Shown: positions 27,333 to 36,495, numbered from the stretch's first letter. The stretch is DNA of 64,000 bases from Flavobacterium bernardetii (GCF_011305415.1 NZ_JAANOQ010000003.1:124001-188000), one strand, 5' to 3'. Program-made: numbers and translations. Notes: generated from the letters alone by a model not told the origin.

Positions 27333-27731
27333 TATTTGAGATTTGGGATTTGGGATTTACGTGAAGTTCTATGTGGTTTACTATTTACGATTTGGGATTT
27401 ACGTGAAGTTCTAAGAGATTAAACATTGCCGAAGTAGTTGGCGTGAGATCCTTTCAGGATGACAAACTATACACACAGCTTAAGTGAACTATTTTGAGCG
27501 AAGCGACTTTATCCACAATCCAACATAAATCTATGTGGTAAAAAAAACTTATATGATTTTATATTTACGATTTTAGATTTGGGATTTACGTAAAGACTTC
27601 TTCTTAGGTTTAAGATGACGAATTTTAGGCTAATCAATTTCAATCCTTTCTATTCGCATACAAAAAAACAAAAGAAAGATAATAAACTTTGCGAACCTTG
27701 CGAAAACCTTTGCGTCTTTGCGAGCAACAAC
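27333..27731. repeat. 399-bp non-coding gap made of dispersed repeat words
   Basis: No convincing gene. The words GATTTGGGATTTACG (near 27340-27362, 27388-27402 and 27576-27590) repeat. At 27685-27724 there is a block of CTTTGCGAACCTTGCG, CCTTTGCG, CTTTGCG repeats. A GATCCTTTCAGGATGAC stretch near 27449 carries a CCTTTCAGG near-hairpin. The same GATTTACG words recur at 28560-28600 and 34085-34117. Two plus-strand frames here (27615-27931) are shadows and overlap the SafE-like gene. Confidence 0.6.
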
Positions 27732-28433
27732 TTAATGGCAATTCACTTCAGATTGAATATGCAAGTGCAAAATACTTGGAGAAATATAAGGGATGTCTAA
27801 TCCGAAACCTCTCAAAACAAATAGAATTCCAATACAAATTATTAGTATTGGAATTACTTTTTGAAATTTTGAGTAATAAGAAAATTGAGTCGTTTTTAAG
27901 AAATTCACTAATACCATCATCAACGGAATAGTTCCTAATCCGAATAAAGTCATATATAAACTTCCTAAAAAGACATTGTTCATTGCCATGGCTCCGAATA
28001 GGGCAACATACACCATTCCGCAAGGTAAATACCCATTGAATAAACCAATTAAAAACAATGATTTGTAACTTTTCTTTTTGAATTGAAGTCCTAATTGGGT
28101 TTTAACTTCAGAAATAATTTTATAAATAGGTTTTGAGAAATTGTACTGTGCTAATTTTTTCTCTGGAATGATGGCAATTAAAATCATCATAACCCCTACA
28201 GCTATTGATAATTGTTGTTGAATACCTGCCAAGAAAAATCCAGCTCCTAAAAATCCAAATACAACTCCTAATGAAGTATAAGCGGTTACTCTACCAATTT
28301 GGTATGTGCTAATTTGCAGCCATTTTTTCACAGTATTGTCTTTATCTACAGGAATCATCAATGCAATTGGACCGCACATTCCTACGCAGTGTAAACTACT
28401 AATAAATCCGAATATGAGTGCAGAATAAAGCAT
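27732..28433 (-). CDS. SafE-like membrane protein of the cbb3 oxidase cluster
   Basis: 233 residues with six or so membrane helices. It begins MLYSALIFGFISSLHCVGMCGPIALMI; the HCxGMCG motif and the GYLPCGMVYVAL motif mark the TauE/SafE-like family that is regularly the last gene of cco clusters in Bacteroidota. The cysteines and histidine in helices 1 and 4 suggest copper or other metal handling for oxidase assembly; this is inference from context. Separated from ccoH by a spacer containing ten copies of a heptanucleotide repeat. Confidence 0.85.
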   Translation of the reverse strand: MLYSALIFGFISSLHCVGMCGPIALMIPVDKDNTVKKWLQISTYQIGRVTAYTSLGVVFGFLGAGFFLAGIQQQLSIAVGVMMILIAIIPEKKLAQYNFSKPIYKIISEVKTQLGLQFKKKSYKSLFLIGLFNGYLPCGMVYVALFGAMAMNNVFLGSLYMTLFGLGTIPLMMVLVNFLKTTQFSYYSKFQKVIPILIICIGILFVLRGFGLDIPYISPSILHLHIQSEVNCH

Positions 28434-28440
28434 TGTTTAA

Positions 28441-28510
28441 GTAAAAAGTAAAAAGTAAAAAGTAAAAAGTAAAAAGTAAAAAGTAAAAAGTAAAAAGTAA
28501 AAAGTAAAAA
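28441..28510. repeat. Ten perfect copies of the heptanucleotide GTAAAAA
   Basis: GTAAAAA is repeated exactly ten times, with no mismatch, over 70 bp. It lies 7 bp upstream of the start codon of the SafE-like gene (TTTTTAC repeats in the sense strand of that gene). Such perfect arrays are prone to copy-number change by slippage. Confidence 0.95.
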
Positions 28511-28554
28511 TGTTTCTAAATGTCAGACTGAGCTTGTCGAAGCCTTTATGAATT

Positions 28555-28600
28555 CAAATCGTAAAACCCAAATCGTAAATCGTAAATCGTAAATCAAAAA
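28555..28600. repeat. AATCGTAAATCGTAAATC repeat words at the ccoH end
   Basis: AATCGTAA/ATCGTAAATC units occur in a row just beyond and partly into the ccoH stop region; on the minus strand they read GATTTACGATTTACG, the same word as in 27333-27600 and 34085-34117. Confidence 0.6.
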
Positions 28601-29040
28601 TAGACTGTTTCTTTATTTAGATACGTAACCTCATCAACTTTCCAATTGATAGATATTTCCCAAAGACCGCTAACCAATTTATGATTAGGTATGAGCATTA
28701 TTGGATTTGATAAAGAAATTTTGGTTTCAAAATCCAACTTTTGATTAGACGGTCTGTATAGGGAAATAATTCCAGTTATTTTTTTATAATCGATATCTGC
28801 AGGGAAAACAATTTGTAATCCTTCTGCTGTTTTTTCTATTTTTAATTTTGTTTTCAAGGCATTTGAAAGCGTTTGACTTTCAATATCACCTTGCACTTTA
28901 CTTTCTTGTTTGTAGTAATCGTCCGCAACTAATTCGTTATCGTATTTTGAGTTAGATTGTACTAAAAACACAAAAAATAGTATAAAAGTCATAAAGCTTC
29001 CAAAACCTATGATTACTCCTGTTCCCCAATTAAACTTCAT
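28594..29040 (-). CDS. ccoH: FixH/CcoH-like oxidase assembly protein
   Basis: 148 residues. An N-terminal membrane helix (about 5-27, FNWGTGVIIGFGSFMTFILF) is followed by a periplasmic beta-rich domain containing the FixH pattern: DYYKQESKVQGDI, LQIVFPADIDYKK, LYRPSNQKLDF and a C-terminal SGLWEISINW strand. FixH/CcoH is needed for cbb3 assembly, together with CcoI, CcoG and CcoS. Starts 12 bp after the ccoG stop, so translationally close. Symbol given from position and features. Confidence 0.85.
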   Translation of the reverse strand: MKFNWGTGVIIGFGSFMTFILFFVFLVQSNSKYDNELVADDYYKQESKVQGDIESQTLSNALKTKLKIEKTAEGLQIVFPADIDYKKITGIISLYRPSNQKLDFETKISLSNPIMLIPNHKLVSGLWEISINWKVDEVTYLNKETVYF

Positions 29041-29052
29041 ATCTGTATATTT

Positions 29053-30474
29053 TTAATTAAACGTTCTAGGACCAAGAAAATTAGTGGATATGGTTTGAAT
29101 CACTTTATCGCCTTGATGCACTTCTATATTTATTTTAGTATTGTCTGTTTCTAGTAATACACCAGGAATTTCAACAAATAAAGTTCCTGTTGCTGCACTT
29201 GCTTTTTCCACGTGAAGAATTGGATTTCCAACTAATTTCAGTGTTCCTTGCTTCGGGTTGATTAATTTGAACGTGATATTTTTTAAATTATCGTTCGTTT
29301 TATTAATAATTCGGTACGTGTACACATTACTGATGTTTTTCCCTTTTTCTTCGTACAACTGACCTGATAATCGTAATATTTTAGTATCAACTTCTGTTCG
29401 TAATAAAATCATAGAAATCATTACTGTCGTTAAGATGACTAAAACCGCAATATATCCTTTCATTCTGGTAGTAAGTTGGAACTTTTCCTTTTTGGTAATT
29501 TCCACTTCACTTGCAAAGCGAATTAACCCTTTTGGCAAGTTCACTTTTTCCATCATTAAGTCACATTCGTCCATACATGCGGTGCAATTGGTACATTCTA
29601 ATTGCGTACCGTGACGAATATCAATTCCAGTTGGACAAACATTTACACATTGATGGCAATCGATACAATCACCAAACTTTAAAGCTTGTCGGTCTTCATT
29701 TTTTTTAATTTTGGCTCTTCCGTTTTCGTTTTCTCCACGAACATAATCGTAAGCAACAACTATCGATTTATTATCCAACAAAACACCTTGTAATCTTCCG
29801 TAAGGACAAGCGATAATACAAACTTGTTCTCTAAACCAAGTAAATACAAAATAGAAAATACCTGTAAAAATGAACAACACAATTAAGGTTTTTACATTAC
29901 TCAAAGGTCCTTCAATTATCATCGCTTCAAGAGTATCACTTCCTACTAAATAAGCTAAGAATACATTCGCAATGATAAATGAAATGATTAAAAACACTGT
30001 CCATTTTACCGCACGTTTTCTAATTTTTTCGGCATTCCATTCTTGGTTGTCGAGTTTAATTTGTGCACCTCTATCGCCATCTATCCAATATTCAATTCGT
30101 CTGAAAACCATTTCCATAAAAATAGTTTGCGGACAAAACCAACCACAAAATATACGACCGAAAGCGACTGTAAATAAGGTTAATCCAACCACTCCAGTAA
30201 TCATTAGAACCACCACTAAATAGAAATCTTGTGGCCAAAATGGCATTCCGAAAATATTGAATCTTCGATCTAAAACATTAAATAATAAGAACTGATTGCC
30301 ATTAATTTTGATAAATGGACTCGACAATAAAAGAACTAATAAAACGTAACTCAGTAATTTTCTTCTGTTGTAATATTTACCTTGAGGTTTTTTAGGGAAA
30401 ATAAATTTCCTTTTTCCTTTTTCGTTTATGGTTCCGATGGAATCTCGGAAACTATCGTCTTCTATATTTGACAT
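29053..30474 (-). CDS. ccoG: Cytochrome oxidase accessory protein CcoG (RdxA/FixG)
   Basis: 473 residues with about five membrane helices. Conserved cysteines CGWFCPQT and CIIACPYG lie in the membrane part. A ferredoxin-like domain (around residues 270-320) has CxxCxxCxxxCP in DCIDCHQCVNVCPTG and a second set in CTNCTACMDECD. The C-terminal domain is an IG-like fold (PGVLLETDNTKINIEV). CcoG is a copper-reducing factor that supplies Cu(I) to the cbb3 oxidase in other bacteria. Placed between ccoP and ccoH. Confidence 0.95.
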   Translation of the reverse strand: MSNIEDDSFRDSIGTINEKGKRKFIFPKKPQGKYYNRRKLLSYVLLVLLLSSPFIKINGNQFLLFNVLDRRFNIFGMPFWPQDFYLVVVLMITGVVGLTLFTVAFGRIFCGWFCPQTIFMEMVFRRIEYWIDGDRGAQIKLDNQEWNAEKIRKRAVKWTVFLIISFIIANVFLAYLVGSDTLEAMIIEGPLSNVKTLIVLFIFTGIFYFVFTWFREQVCIIACPYGRLQGVLLDNKSIVVAYDYVRGENENGRAKIKKNEDRQALKFGDCIDCHQCVNVCPTGIDIRHGTQLECTNCTACMDECDLMMEKVNLPKGLIRFASEVEITKKEKFQLTTRMKGYIAVLVILTTVMISMILLRTEVDTKILRLSGQLYEEKGKNISNVYTYRIINKTNDNLKNITFKLINPKQGTLKLVGNPILHVEKASAATGTLFVEIPGVLLETDNTKINIEVHQGDKVIQTISTNFLGPRTFN

Positions 30475-30523
30475 TACATTTTATATTTAGCATTTCTGCT
30501 GTAACAATTTAGAACAAATGATG

Positions 30524-31459
30524 TTATTTTTTTGCAATTGTATCAGTTACTGCAATTTCAGGCGTTGTTGATTTTTCAGCACCATCTTCTTTCCAAACAT
30601 CTCCTTCTGGCGCTTTTCCTGCAGCAGGTTTCGTTCCTTGAAGAGACATGACATAACTCGCCACTTTTTGAATTTCAGTTGGCTTTAAACTTTCTTTCCA
30701 AGCGACCATACCTTTTCCTGGTCGGCCACCTTCTGAAATTGTTTTAAATAAATTTTTAATTCCACCACCATTAATCCAGTTGGCATCAGTTAAGTTTGGA
30801 CCAATTGCACCACCACCATCAGCTTTATGACATAAGACACAATTAGTAGTAAAAATTGCTTTTCCTTCCGCAACAGCAGCTGGTTCAGTCAATAAAGTTA
30901 CTTTATCAATATTCATTAAATCTGGAGCTGTTTTGTTGTATTCTTCTACTTTTTTCTCTGCTAAAGTATTTTCAATCACATATTCTTGATCCTGTGTATA
31001 ATCACCAATAACATGGAAACGAACTAAATAAACCAAAGCAAACACAATTGTAGCATAAAACAATCCCGTAAACCAAGGCGGTAAACCGTTGTCTAATTCT
31101 TTAATACCATCATAATCATGTTCTAATTCAATATCTTTTTCATTTTCAATTGGCTGTAAAGCCGAAAATTTGAACATCCATTTTTTATAAAATTCGGTTT
31201 GAGTAAATGGTTTTGCCTCTTCAATATCAAATTTTATTTTGTCTTCGTCTGTAAGTAGATGATAGGAAATACTATCTACTGCTTTCGTTATTACTTCAAC
31301 TGCAATAAAAACAAATATTAAGATAACATGAATTATAGGTACAATTGGAAATTTTAAAAAAGCCGGTCTATCACCAGAATCGATGAAATATTCTGTTAGT
31401 GCAAAAACCATCGCATAAAAAAATGGAAACCTAACGTATACTGGAATATATTTTCTCAT
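30524..31459 (-). CDS. ccoP: cbb3 oxidase subunit III with a single heme c
   Basis: 311 residues. Two membrane helices near 10-25 and 38-58 and a third near 128-148 anchor it, followed by one cytochrome c domain with CVLCH (Cys207, Cys210, His211) and a distal Met in KGMVAWK. Proteobacterial CcoP has two heme sites; only one CxxCH occurs here. It delivers electrons to the CcoNO subunit. Tail (270-311) is Lys/Glu-rich and low complexity. Cotranscribed with the preceding ccoQ. Confidence 0.93.
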   Translation of the reverse strand: MRKYIPVYVRFPFFYAMVFALTEYFIDSGDRPAFLKFPIVPIIHVILIFVFIAVEVITKAVDSISYHLLTDEDKIKFDIEEAKPFTQTEFYKKWMFKFSALQPIENEKDIELEHDYDGIKELDNGLPPWFTGLFYATIVFALVYLVRFHVIGDYTQDQEYVIENTLAEKKVEEYNKTAPDLMNIDKVTLLTEPAAVAEGKAIFTTNCVLCHKADGGGAIGPNLTDANWINGGGIKNLFKTISEGGRPGKGMVAWKESLKPTEIQKVASYVMSLQGTKPAAGKAPEGDVWKEDGAEKSTTPEIAVTDTIAKK

Positions 31460-31471
31460 TATTTTGAATTT

Positions 31472-31642
31472 TTAGTTTTCGTTAAAAGGTAATTCACTCA
31501 TAATTTTCACTTGTTCTTTGCTGTATGATAAAGCATAAACTAAATAACCAACAAAAATGGTAAAGAAAATTACTAGAGATATTATAGGGTAAATTTCTAC
31601 TCCGTTGATACCTTCTAAATTGTGTTTGACAAATTTTAACAT
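31472..31642 (-). CDS. ccoQ: cbb3 oxidase small subunit CcoQ/FixQ-like
   Basis: 56 residues, found by translating the gap between ccoNO and ccoP. Starts MLKFVKHNLEG, has one membrane helix (about 16-38, IYPIISLVIFFTIFVGYLVYA) and a short polar tail ending PFNEN. Size, position and topology match CcoQ, which stabilises the oxidase complex. It begins 4 bp after the ccoNO stop and ends 12 bp before ccoP. Sequence is divergent, so the call rests on context. Confidence 0.82.
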   Translation of the reverse strand: MLKFVKHNLEGINGVEIYPIISLVIFFTIFVGYLVYALSYSKEQVKIMSELPFNEN

Positions 31643-31646
31643 CTTC

Positions 31647-33824
31647 TTATTTTTTAACTTTAATATCAGTTCCTAAACGTTGTAAGTAAGCAATTAAGGC
31701 TACAATTTCTCTGTCTCTCATTTGAACAAATTTTTCACCTGTGATTTTTGCTTTTTCTTTACTTGCAGCATATGATTTGGAGAAATTTGGATCCGTTTCT
31801 AAACCTTTTTCAATTTCTGTCGCTTGTTTTTCAATACTAGTAAAGGCATTGGCGATGTCGTGATCTGTATAAGGAACTCCTAAAGTTTTCATCACACTCA
31901 TTTTTTTCTGAATGTCATCGTGCTTCATTTTCTTATTATCAAACATCCATTTATAAGCTGGCATAATAGAACCAGTTGTAGTTGCTTGCGGATTCCACAT
32001 GTGACTAAAGTGCCAACTGTGAGGATATTTTCCACCAACTCTCATTAAATCTGGACCCGTTCTTTTTGAACCCCATAAATGTGGATGATCATAAACATAT
32101 TCTCCAGATTTTGAAGATTCACCGTAACGTTTTACTTCACTTCTAAACGGACGAACCAATTGTGAGTGACAGTTATTACAACCTTCACGGATATATAAAT
32201 CTCTTCCTTCTAATTCAAGCGGTGTGTATGGTTTTACACTTGTAATGGTAGCGATATTCGATTTTACAATTAACATCGGCACAATTTGAATTAAACCTCC
32301 AATGGAAACCGCTAATACCGTTAATATGGTAAATTGAACAGGTTTACGTTCTAACCAAGCGTGTACTTTTTCATTTCTTAATCGGCTTGATGCGATAACT
32401 GGTAAAGCTGCTGCTTCTGCTTCTTCATCCTCAACGGCAGAACCTTGTTTTACTGTTTTAAATACGTTATATACACCCACTAAAACTCCAGCTAAGTATA
32501 AAACACCACCCACAGAACGCATCGCATACATCGGCATAATTTCTACAACCGTATCCATAAATTGTCCGTAAACTAACGTTCCGTCTTCATTAAATTGTTT
32601 CCACATTAACGATTGCACAAAACCTGCCACATACATTGGTAACGCATATAAAATGATACCTAATGTTCCAATCCAGAAGTGTAAATTAGCTAGCTTTTCA
32701 GAATATAATTTTGTTTTTGTAATTCTTGGGATAATCCAATAAATCATACCAAATGTCATAAAACCATTCCAAGCTAATGCACCAACGTGAACGTGAGCTA
32801 CAATCCAGTCTGTAAAGTGCGCAATAGCATTTACATTTTTAAGAGATAACATTGGTCCTTCAAAAGTGGCCATTCCGTAACCTGTAACCCCAACTACGAA
32901 GAATTTTAAAACGGCATCTGTACTTACTTTATCCCAAGCACCTCTTAAAGTTAGTAATCCATTAATCATTCCACCCCAAGATGGCGCGATAAGCATAATA
33001 GAAAACGCAACTCCTAAATTTTGAGCCCAGTCTGGTAAAGTTGAATATAATAAATGATGAGGTCCAGCCCAGATGTAAAGGAAAATTAATGACCAAAAGT
33101 GAATAATTGATAGTTTGTAAGAATAAACAGGTCTGTTTGCTGCTTTTGGTAAGAAATAGTACATCAAACCTAAGAAAGGCGTGGTTAAGAAAAACGCAAC
33201 GGCGTTATGTCCGTACCACCATTGCACCAAAGCATCTTGTACTCCAGCATAAACAGAATAACTTTTTGTTAGAGATACCGGAATCGCAATACTGTTTACA
33301 ATATGTAATATAGCAACGGCTACAAAAGTGGCAATATAAAACCAGATGGCTACATAAATATGACGTTCTCTACGTTTAATAATGGTTCCAATCATGTTGA
33401 TACCAAAAGCTACCCATACTAATGCAATTGCAATATCAAAAGGCCATTCTAATTCGGCATATTCTTTTGAAGTTGTGATTCCCATTGGTAAAGTAATAGC
33501 CGCTCCTAAAATGATAAGTTGCCAACCCCAAAAGTTAATTTGACTTAAAAAGTCGCTATACATTCTGGCTTTAAGTAAACGTTGAAGTGAGTAATATACT
33601 CCAGCGAAAACCGCATTTCCAACGAAAGCAAAAATTACGGCATTAGTGTGTAAAGGTCTTAATCTTCCGTAGCTTAACCACGAAATTCCGTCTGTTAAAT
33701 TTGGGAATAGATAAAATAAAGCAACTAGTAATCCTACCGACATACCAACTACTCCGAAAAGTAGTGATGCATAAATAAAATTACGAACGATTTTATTATC
33801 ATAACGAAATTGTTGCATTTCCAT
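31647..33824 (-). CDS. ccoNO: Fused cbb3 cytochrome oxidase subunits I and II
   Basis: 725 residues. Residues about 1-480 are CcoN (catalytic heme-copper subunit): about 12 membrane helices with ligand histidines in RPLHTNAVIF, WWYGHNAVAFF, GPHHLLY and AHVHVGALAW. Residues about 500-725 are CcoO, a membrane-anchored cytochrome c with the site GCNNCHSQLVRP (Cys549, Cys552, His553). Such N-O fusions are typical of Bacteroidota. The complex reduces O2 to water at low oxygen and pumps protons. Starts 13 bp after ccoS. Confidence 0.96.
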   Translation of the reverse strand: MEMQQFRYDNKIVRNFIYASLLFGVVGMSVGLLVALFYLFPNLTDGISWLSYGRLRPLHTNAVIFAFVGNAVFAGVYYSLQRLLKARMYSDFLSQINFWGWQLIILGAAITLPMGITTSKEYAELEWPFDIAIALVWVAFGINMIGTIIKRRERHIYVAIWFYIATFVAVAILHIVNSIAIPVSLTKSYSVYAGVQDALVQWWYGHNAVAFFLTTPFLGLMYYFLPKAANRPVYSYKLSIIHFWSLIFLYIWAGPHHLLYSTLPDWAQNLGVAFSIMLIAPSWGGMINGLLTLRGAWDKVSTDAVLKFFVVGVTGYGMATFEGPMLSLKNVNAIAHFTDWIVAHVHVGALAWNGFMTFGMIYWIIPRITKTKLYSEKLANLHFWIGTLGIILYALPMYVAGFVQSLMWKQFNEDGTLVYGQFMDTVVEIMPMYAMRSVGGVLYLAGVLVGVYNVFKTVKQGSAVEDEEAEAAALPVIASSRLRNEKVHAWLERKPVQFTILTVLAVSIGGLIQIVPMLIVKSNIATITSVKPYTPLELEGRDLYIREGCNNCHSQLVRPFRSEVKRYGESSKSGEYVYDHPHLWGSKRTGPDLMRVGGKYPHSWHFSHMWNPQATTTGSIMPAYKWMFDNKKMKHDDIQKKMSVMKTLGVPYTDHDIANAFTSIEKQATEIEKGLETDPNFSKSYAASKEKAKITGEKFVQMRDREIVALIAYLQRLGTDIKVKK

Positions 33825-33837
33825 AATTACTGATTAT

Positions 33838-34005
33838 TTATTTAGTTTTAGTTTTAGTTTTTTTTAATTCATCGTCAAATAGCATACGTACAGAAGGTGT
33901 ATAATCATCATCAAATTGTCCGCTTCTAACGGCTAAAATGAAAGTAATTAAGAACACAATGGCAATAAAGATGCTAATGGTTATAAGAAAATATATGATA
34001 CTCAT
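33838..34005 (-). CDS. ccoS: cbb3 oxidase assembly protein CcoS
   Basis: 55 residues from the ATG at 34005 (MSIIYFLITISIFIAIVFL). An ATG seven codons further upstream lies between the -7 box and this start; the family normally begins MSxIYxLI, so I chose 34005. One membrane helix, then the conserved GQFDD pattern in SGQFDDDYTPSVRMLFDDE. CcoS is required to insert the cofactors of cbb3 oxidase. Followed at 13 bp by ccoNO. Confidence 0.93.
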   Translation of the reverse strand: MSIIYFLITISIFIAIVFLITFILAVRSGQFDDDYTPSVRMLFDDELKKTKTKTK

Positions 34006-34023
34006 ACCTCTATAAGTTTTAAA

Positions 34024-34031
34024 CAAAGTTA
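34024..34031 (-). promoter_or_regulatory. -7 promoter box for ccoS-ccoNOQP
   Basis: On the minus strand TAACTTTG fits TAnnTTTG; predicted transcription start about 34018, 13 nt before the ccoS start at 34005. Confidence 0.65.
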
Positions 34032-34053
34032 GTTTAGTGCGGATTCATTAAAT

Positions 34054-34067
34054 ATGACATTTGTCAT
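34054..34067 (-). promoter_or_regulatory. FNR/CRP-type site upstream of ccoS
   Basis: ATGACATTTGTCAT has perfect 6-bp arms (ATGACA/TGTCAT). Its centre (34060.5) is 36.5 bp from the last base of the -7 box at 34024-34031, the same spacing as at hemN and ccoI. Adjacent 34085-34117 is another GATTTACGATTTGGG repeat. Confidence 0.75.
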
Positions 34068-34107
34068 GTATTGGATTTATTTTTATTTACGATTTACGAT
34101 TTGGGAT

Positions 34108-36495
34108 TTACGATTTGATTTTTTTTCCATAAAACTTACTTAAAATGGTTACAAAACTTACAATTGTAATGGCGCTCATGGGCATAATAATCGCGGCAAA
34201 CAATGGAGAAAGCTCACCTGTTAAGGCAAAAGTTAATCCGACTGCATTGTATAATAACGACAAACCAAAACTCATATAGATTGTTTTCATCGCATTTTTA
34301 GAATACTGGATATAATGGAATAGTTTTTGAAATTTGGACGCATCCATAATTCCATCACAAGCTGGAGAAAATACATTTACATTTTCCGAAAGTGCAATAC
34401 CTACGTTACTTTGTGCTAAAGCTCCAGCATCATTTAAACCATCACCAACCATCATTACATTTTTTCCTTCTTTTTGAAGTGCTTCAATAAATTCCAGTTT
34501 TTGTTCCGGTTTCTGATTGAATACTAATGTTGTGGTTTCTGGCAAAATAGTTTTCAAGAATGCTCTTTCACCATCATTATCTCCAGAAAGAACAATCGTA
34601 TGATATTTATTTGAATTCAATTGGTAAAACAAATCGTGTAAACCTTCTCTATATTGATGATTGAATACAAAATAACCTTTATACAAATTATTAATTTCAA
34701 TATGCACTTTTGTGTTTTTATCTTGTTCGATAATATTTGAATTGTTCATTAATTCTAGCGAACCAATCTTGTATGTAACGTTTTCAATAGTAGCCAACAT
34801 TCCTTTACCCACAATTTCTTCGTAATTTGAAATCTCAGTTACTTGCGATTGTGGTAAAAATTCGTATAATTTTCGACTTAACGGATGATTAGAATTTCTA
34901 ACAATGCTTTTAATTTTTGAAAATTCAATTTGAGTTAACGTTTCACCAACATATTCAATATTCGATTTTAGGGATGAGGTAATGGTTCCGGTTTTATCAA
35001 AAACAATCGTATCTACTTTTGCCATTTGTTCAATAACTTGAGCGTTTTTTAGATACAATTTATTGTTACCCATAATTCGCAATACGTTTCCTAAAGTAAA
35101 AGGAGCGGTTAACGCTAAGGCACAAGGACAAGCTACAATTAATACCGCCGTGAAAACATTAAAAGCAATATAAGCATCAATAAATAACCAAAAAATAAGG
35201 GAACCAAAAGCCAATAATAGTAGAGCAGGAGTGAAGTACTGACTCACATTATCTGTAATGGATTTGTGTTTTTGATCTATTTTCTTTTGAAAAACATCAT
35301 TACTCCACAATTGGGTTAAATAACTTTGTGAAACCGAAAACAAGACTTCCATCTCAATAATTCCGCCCATTTGTTTTCCACCAGCAAAGACTTTATCACC
35401 TGATTTTTTCTCAATTGGAACCGCTTCGCCTGTTACAAAACTATAATCTAAAGAAGTTTTGGGAGAAATTAAAATCCCATCAACGGGAATTAATTCTTGG
35501 TTTCGAATGATTAGTCGGTCGCCTTTTTTAATATCGTAAATCTGACAAGGTTTTTCATTTCCTTCAGGACTAACTAAGGAAACAGCAATTGGAAAATAGG
35601 ATTTATAATCGCGTTCAAATGATAAGAAATCATAGGTTTTTTGTTGGAATAATTTTCCTAATAACATAAAGAAAACTAAACCTGTTAAGCTGTCGAAAAA
35701 TCCTTGTCCGTAATCGAAAGTAATATCAATCACACTTCGTACAAACATTACAATAATTCCTAAAGCGATAGGAATATCAATATTTAGCATTTTCGATTTG
35801 ATACTTTTATAGGCAGAAATATAATAACCACTTGCCGAATATAAAAACGATGGTAACGATAAGAAGAAAATTAATGTTCTAAAGAAATTTCGGTATTTGT
35901 TGATCCAAAATTCGTCTACTTCAAAATATTCTGGAAACGATAAAAGCATGATGTTTCCGAAACAGAAAAAGGCAATTCCTAGTTTATAAATTAAACTTCT
36001 GTCGATTTCTTTTTTGCCTGTTTCGTAATTTTCTAAACTGATATAAGGTTCGTAACCAATTGATGATAAAAGATTTACAATTTCTTTTAGAGTAGTCGTT
36101 TCAGCGTTATACGTAATTCTGACTTTCTTTTGTGTGAAATTAACTTGAGAAGTACTTATTCCTTTTTGAAGTTTTTGTAAATTTTCCAGAATCCAAATAC
36201 ATGAACTACAGTGAATATGTGGTATGTACAAGGAAACAATGTGTGTTGCATTTTCTTGAAATTCCAATAATTTGGATTGAATTTTCTCATCATCTAAAAA
36301 ATCATATTTACCTTTAATTTCTAATGGTGTTGCTCCTGGAGCCAATTGAAAATCGTAATAACACGTTAAATCGTTTTGACTAAAAATTTCATACACTGTT
36401 TTGCATCCTACACAACAGAATGATTTTGCGTCAAATTGTATTTCCTCCTTTGCAGTATGTTCTTTACCACAATGAAAACAATTTTTAATATCCAT
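34108..36495 (-). CDS. ccoI: Copper-transporting P-type ATPase for cbb3 assembly
   Basis: 795 residues from the ATG at 36495 (MDIKNCFHCGKEH). Alternatives at 36528 and 36507 lie in the leader. The N-terminal Cys-rich region (CFHCG, FCCVGCK) and an HMA domain with HIHCSSCIW are followed by eight membrane helices, the ion-path CPC motif in IVACPCALAL, the phosphorylation site DKTGT and the late VMMVGDGLNDAGALAQ. CcoI/FixI pumps copper to the periplasm for the oxidase. It starts 54 bp from an FNR-type box on this strand. Confidence 0.94.
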   Translation of the reverse strand: MDIKNCFHCGKEHTAKEEIQFDAKSFCCVGCKTVYEIFSQNDLTCYYDFQLAPGATPLEIKGKYDFLDDEKIQSKLLEFQENATHIVSLYIPHIHCSSCIWILENLQKLQKGISTSQVNFTQKKVRITYNAETTTLKEIVNLLSSIGYEPYISLENYETGKKEIDRSLIYKLGIAFFCFGNIMLLSFPEYFEVDEFWINKYRNFFRTLIFFLSLPSFLYSASGYYISAYKSIKSKMLNIDIPIALGIIVMFVRSVIDITFDYGQGFFDSLTGLVFFMLLGKLFQQKTYDFLSFERDYKSYFPIAVSLVSPEGNEKPCQIYDIKKGDRLIIRNQELIPVDGILISPKTSLDYSFVTGEAVPIEKKSGDKVFAGGKQMGGIIEMEVLFSVSQSYLTQLWSNDVFQKKIDQKHKSITDNVSQYFTPALLLLAFGSLIFWLFIDAYIAFNVFTAVLIVACPCALALTAPFTLGNVLRIMGNNKLYLKNAQVIEQMAKVDTIVFDKTGTITSSLKSNIEYVGETLTQIEFSKIKSIVRNSNHPLSRKLYEFLPQSQVTEISNYEEIVGKGMLATIENVTYKIGSLELMNNSNIIEQDKNTKVHIEINNLYKGYFVFNHQYREGLHDLFYQLNSNKYHTIVLSGDNDGERAFLKTILPETTTLVFNQKPEQKLEFIEALQKEGKNVMMVGDGLNDAGALAQSNVGIALSENVNVFSPACDGIMDASKFQKLFHYIQYSKNAMKTIYMSFGLSLLYNAVGLTFALTGELSPLFAAIIMPMSAITIVSFVTILSKFYGKKIKS

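Noticed and set aside
27615..27931. Two overlapping plus-strand ORFs between hemN and the SafE-like gene
   Set aside because: They overlap the SafE-like gene antisense and run through repeat-rich spacer; no family features.
28441..28510. Heptanucleotide array as a CRISPR or coding repeat
   Set aside because: No spacers, unit only 7 bp, and no open frame; it is a simple tandem repeat.
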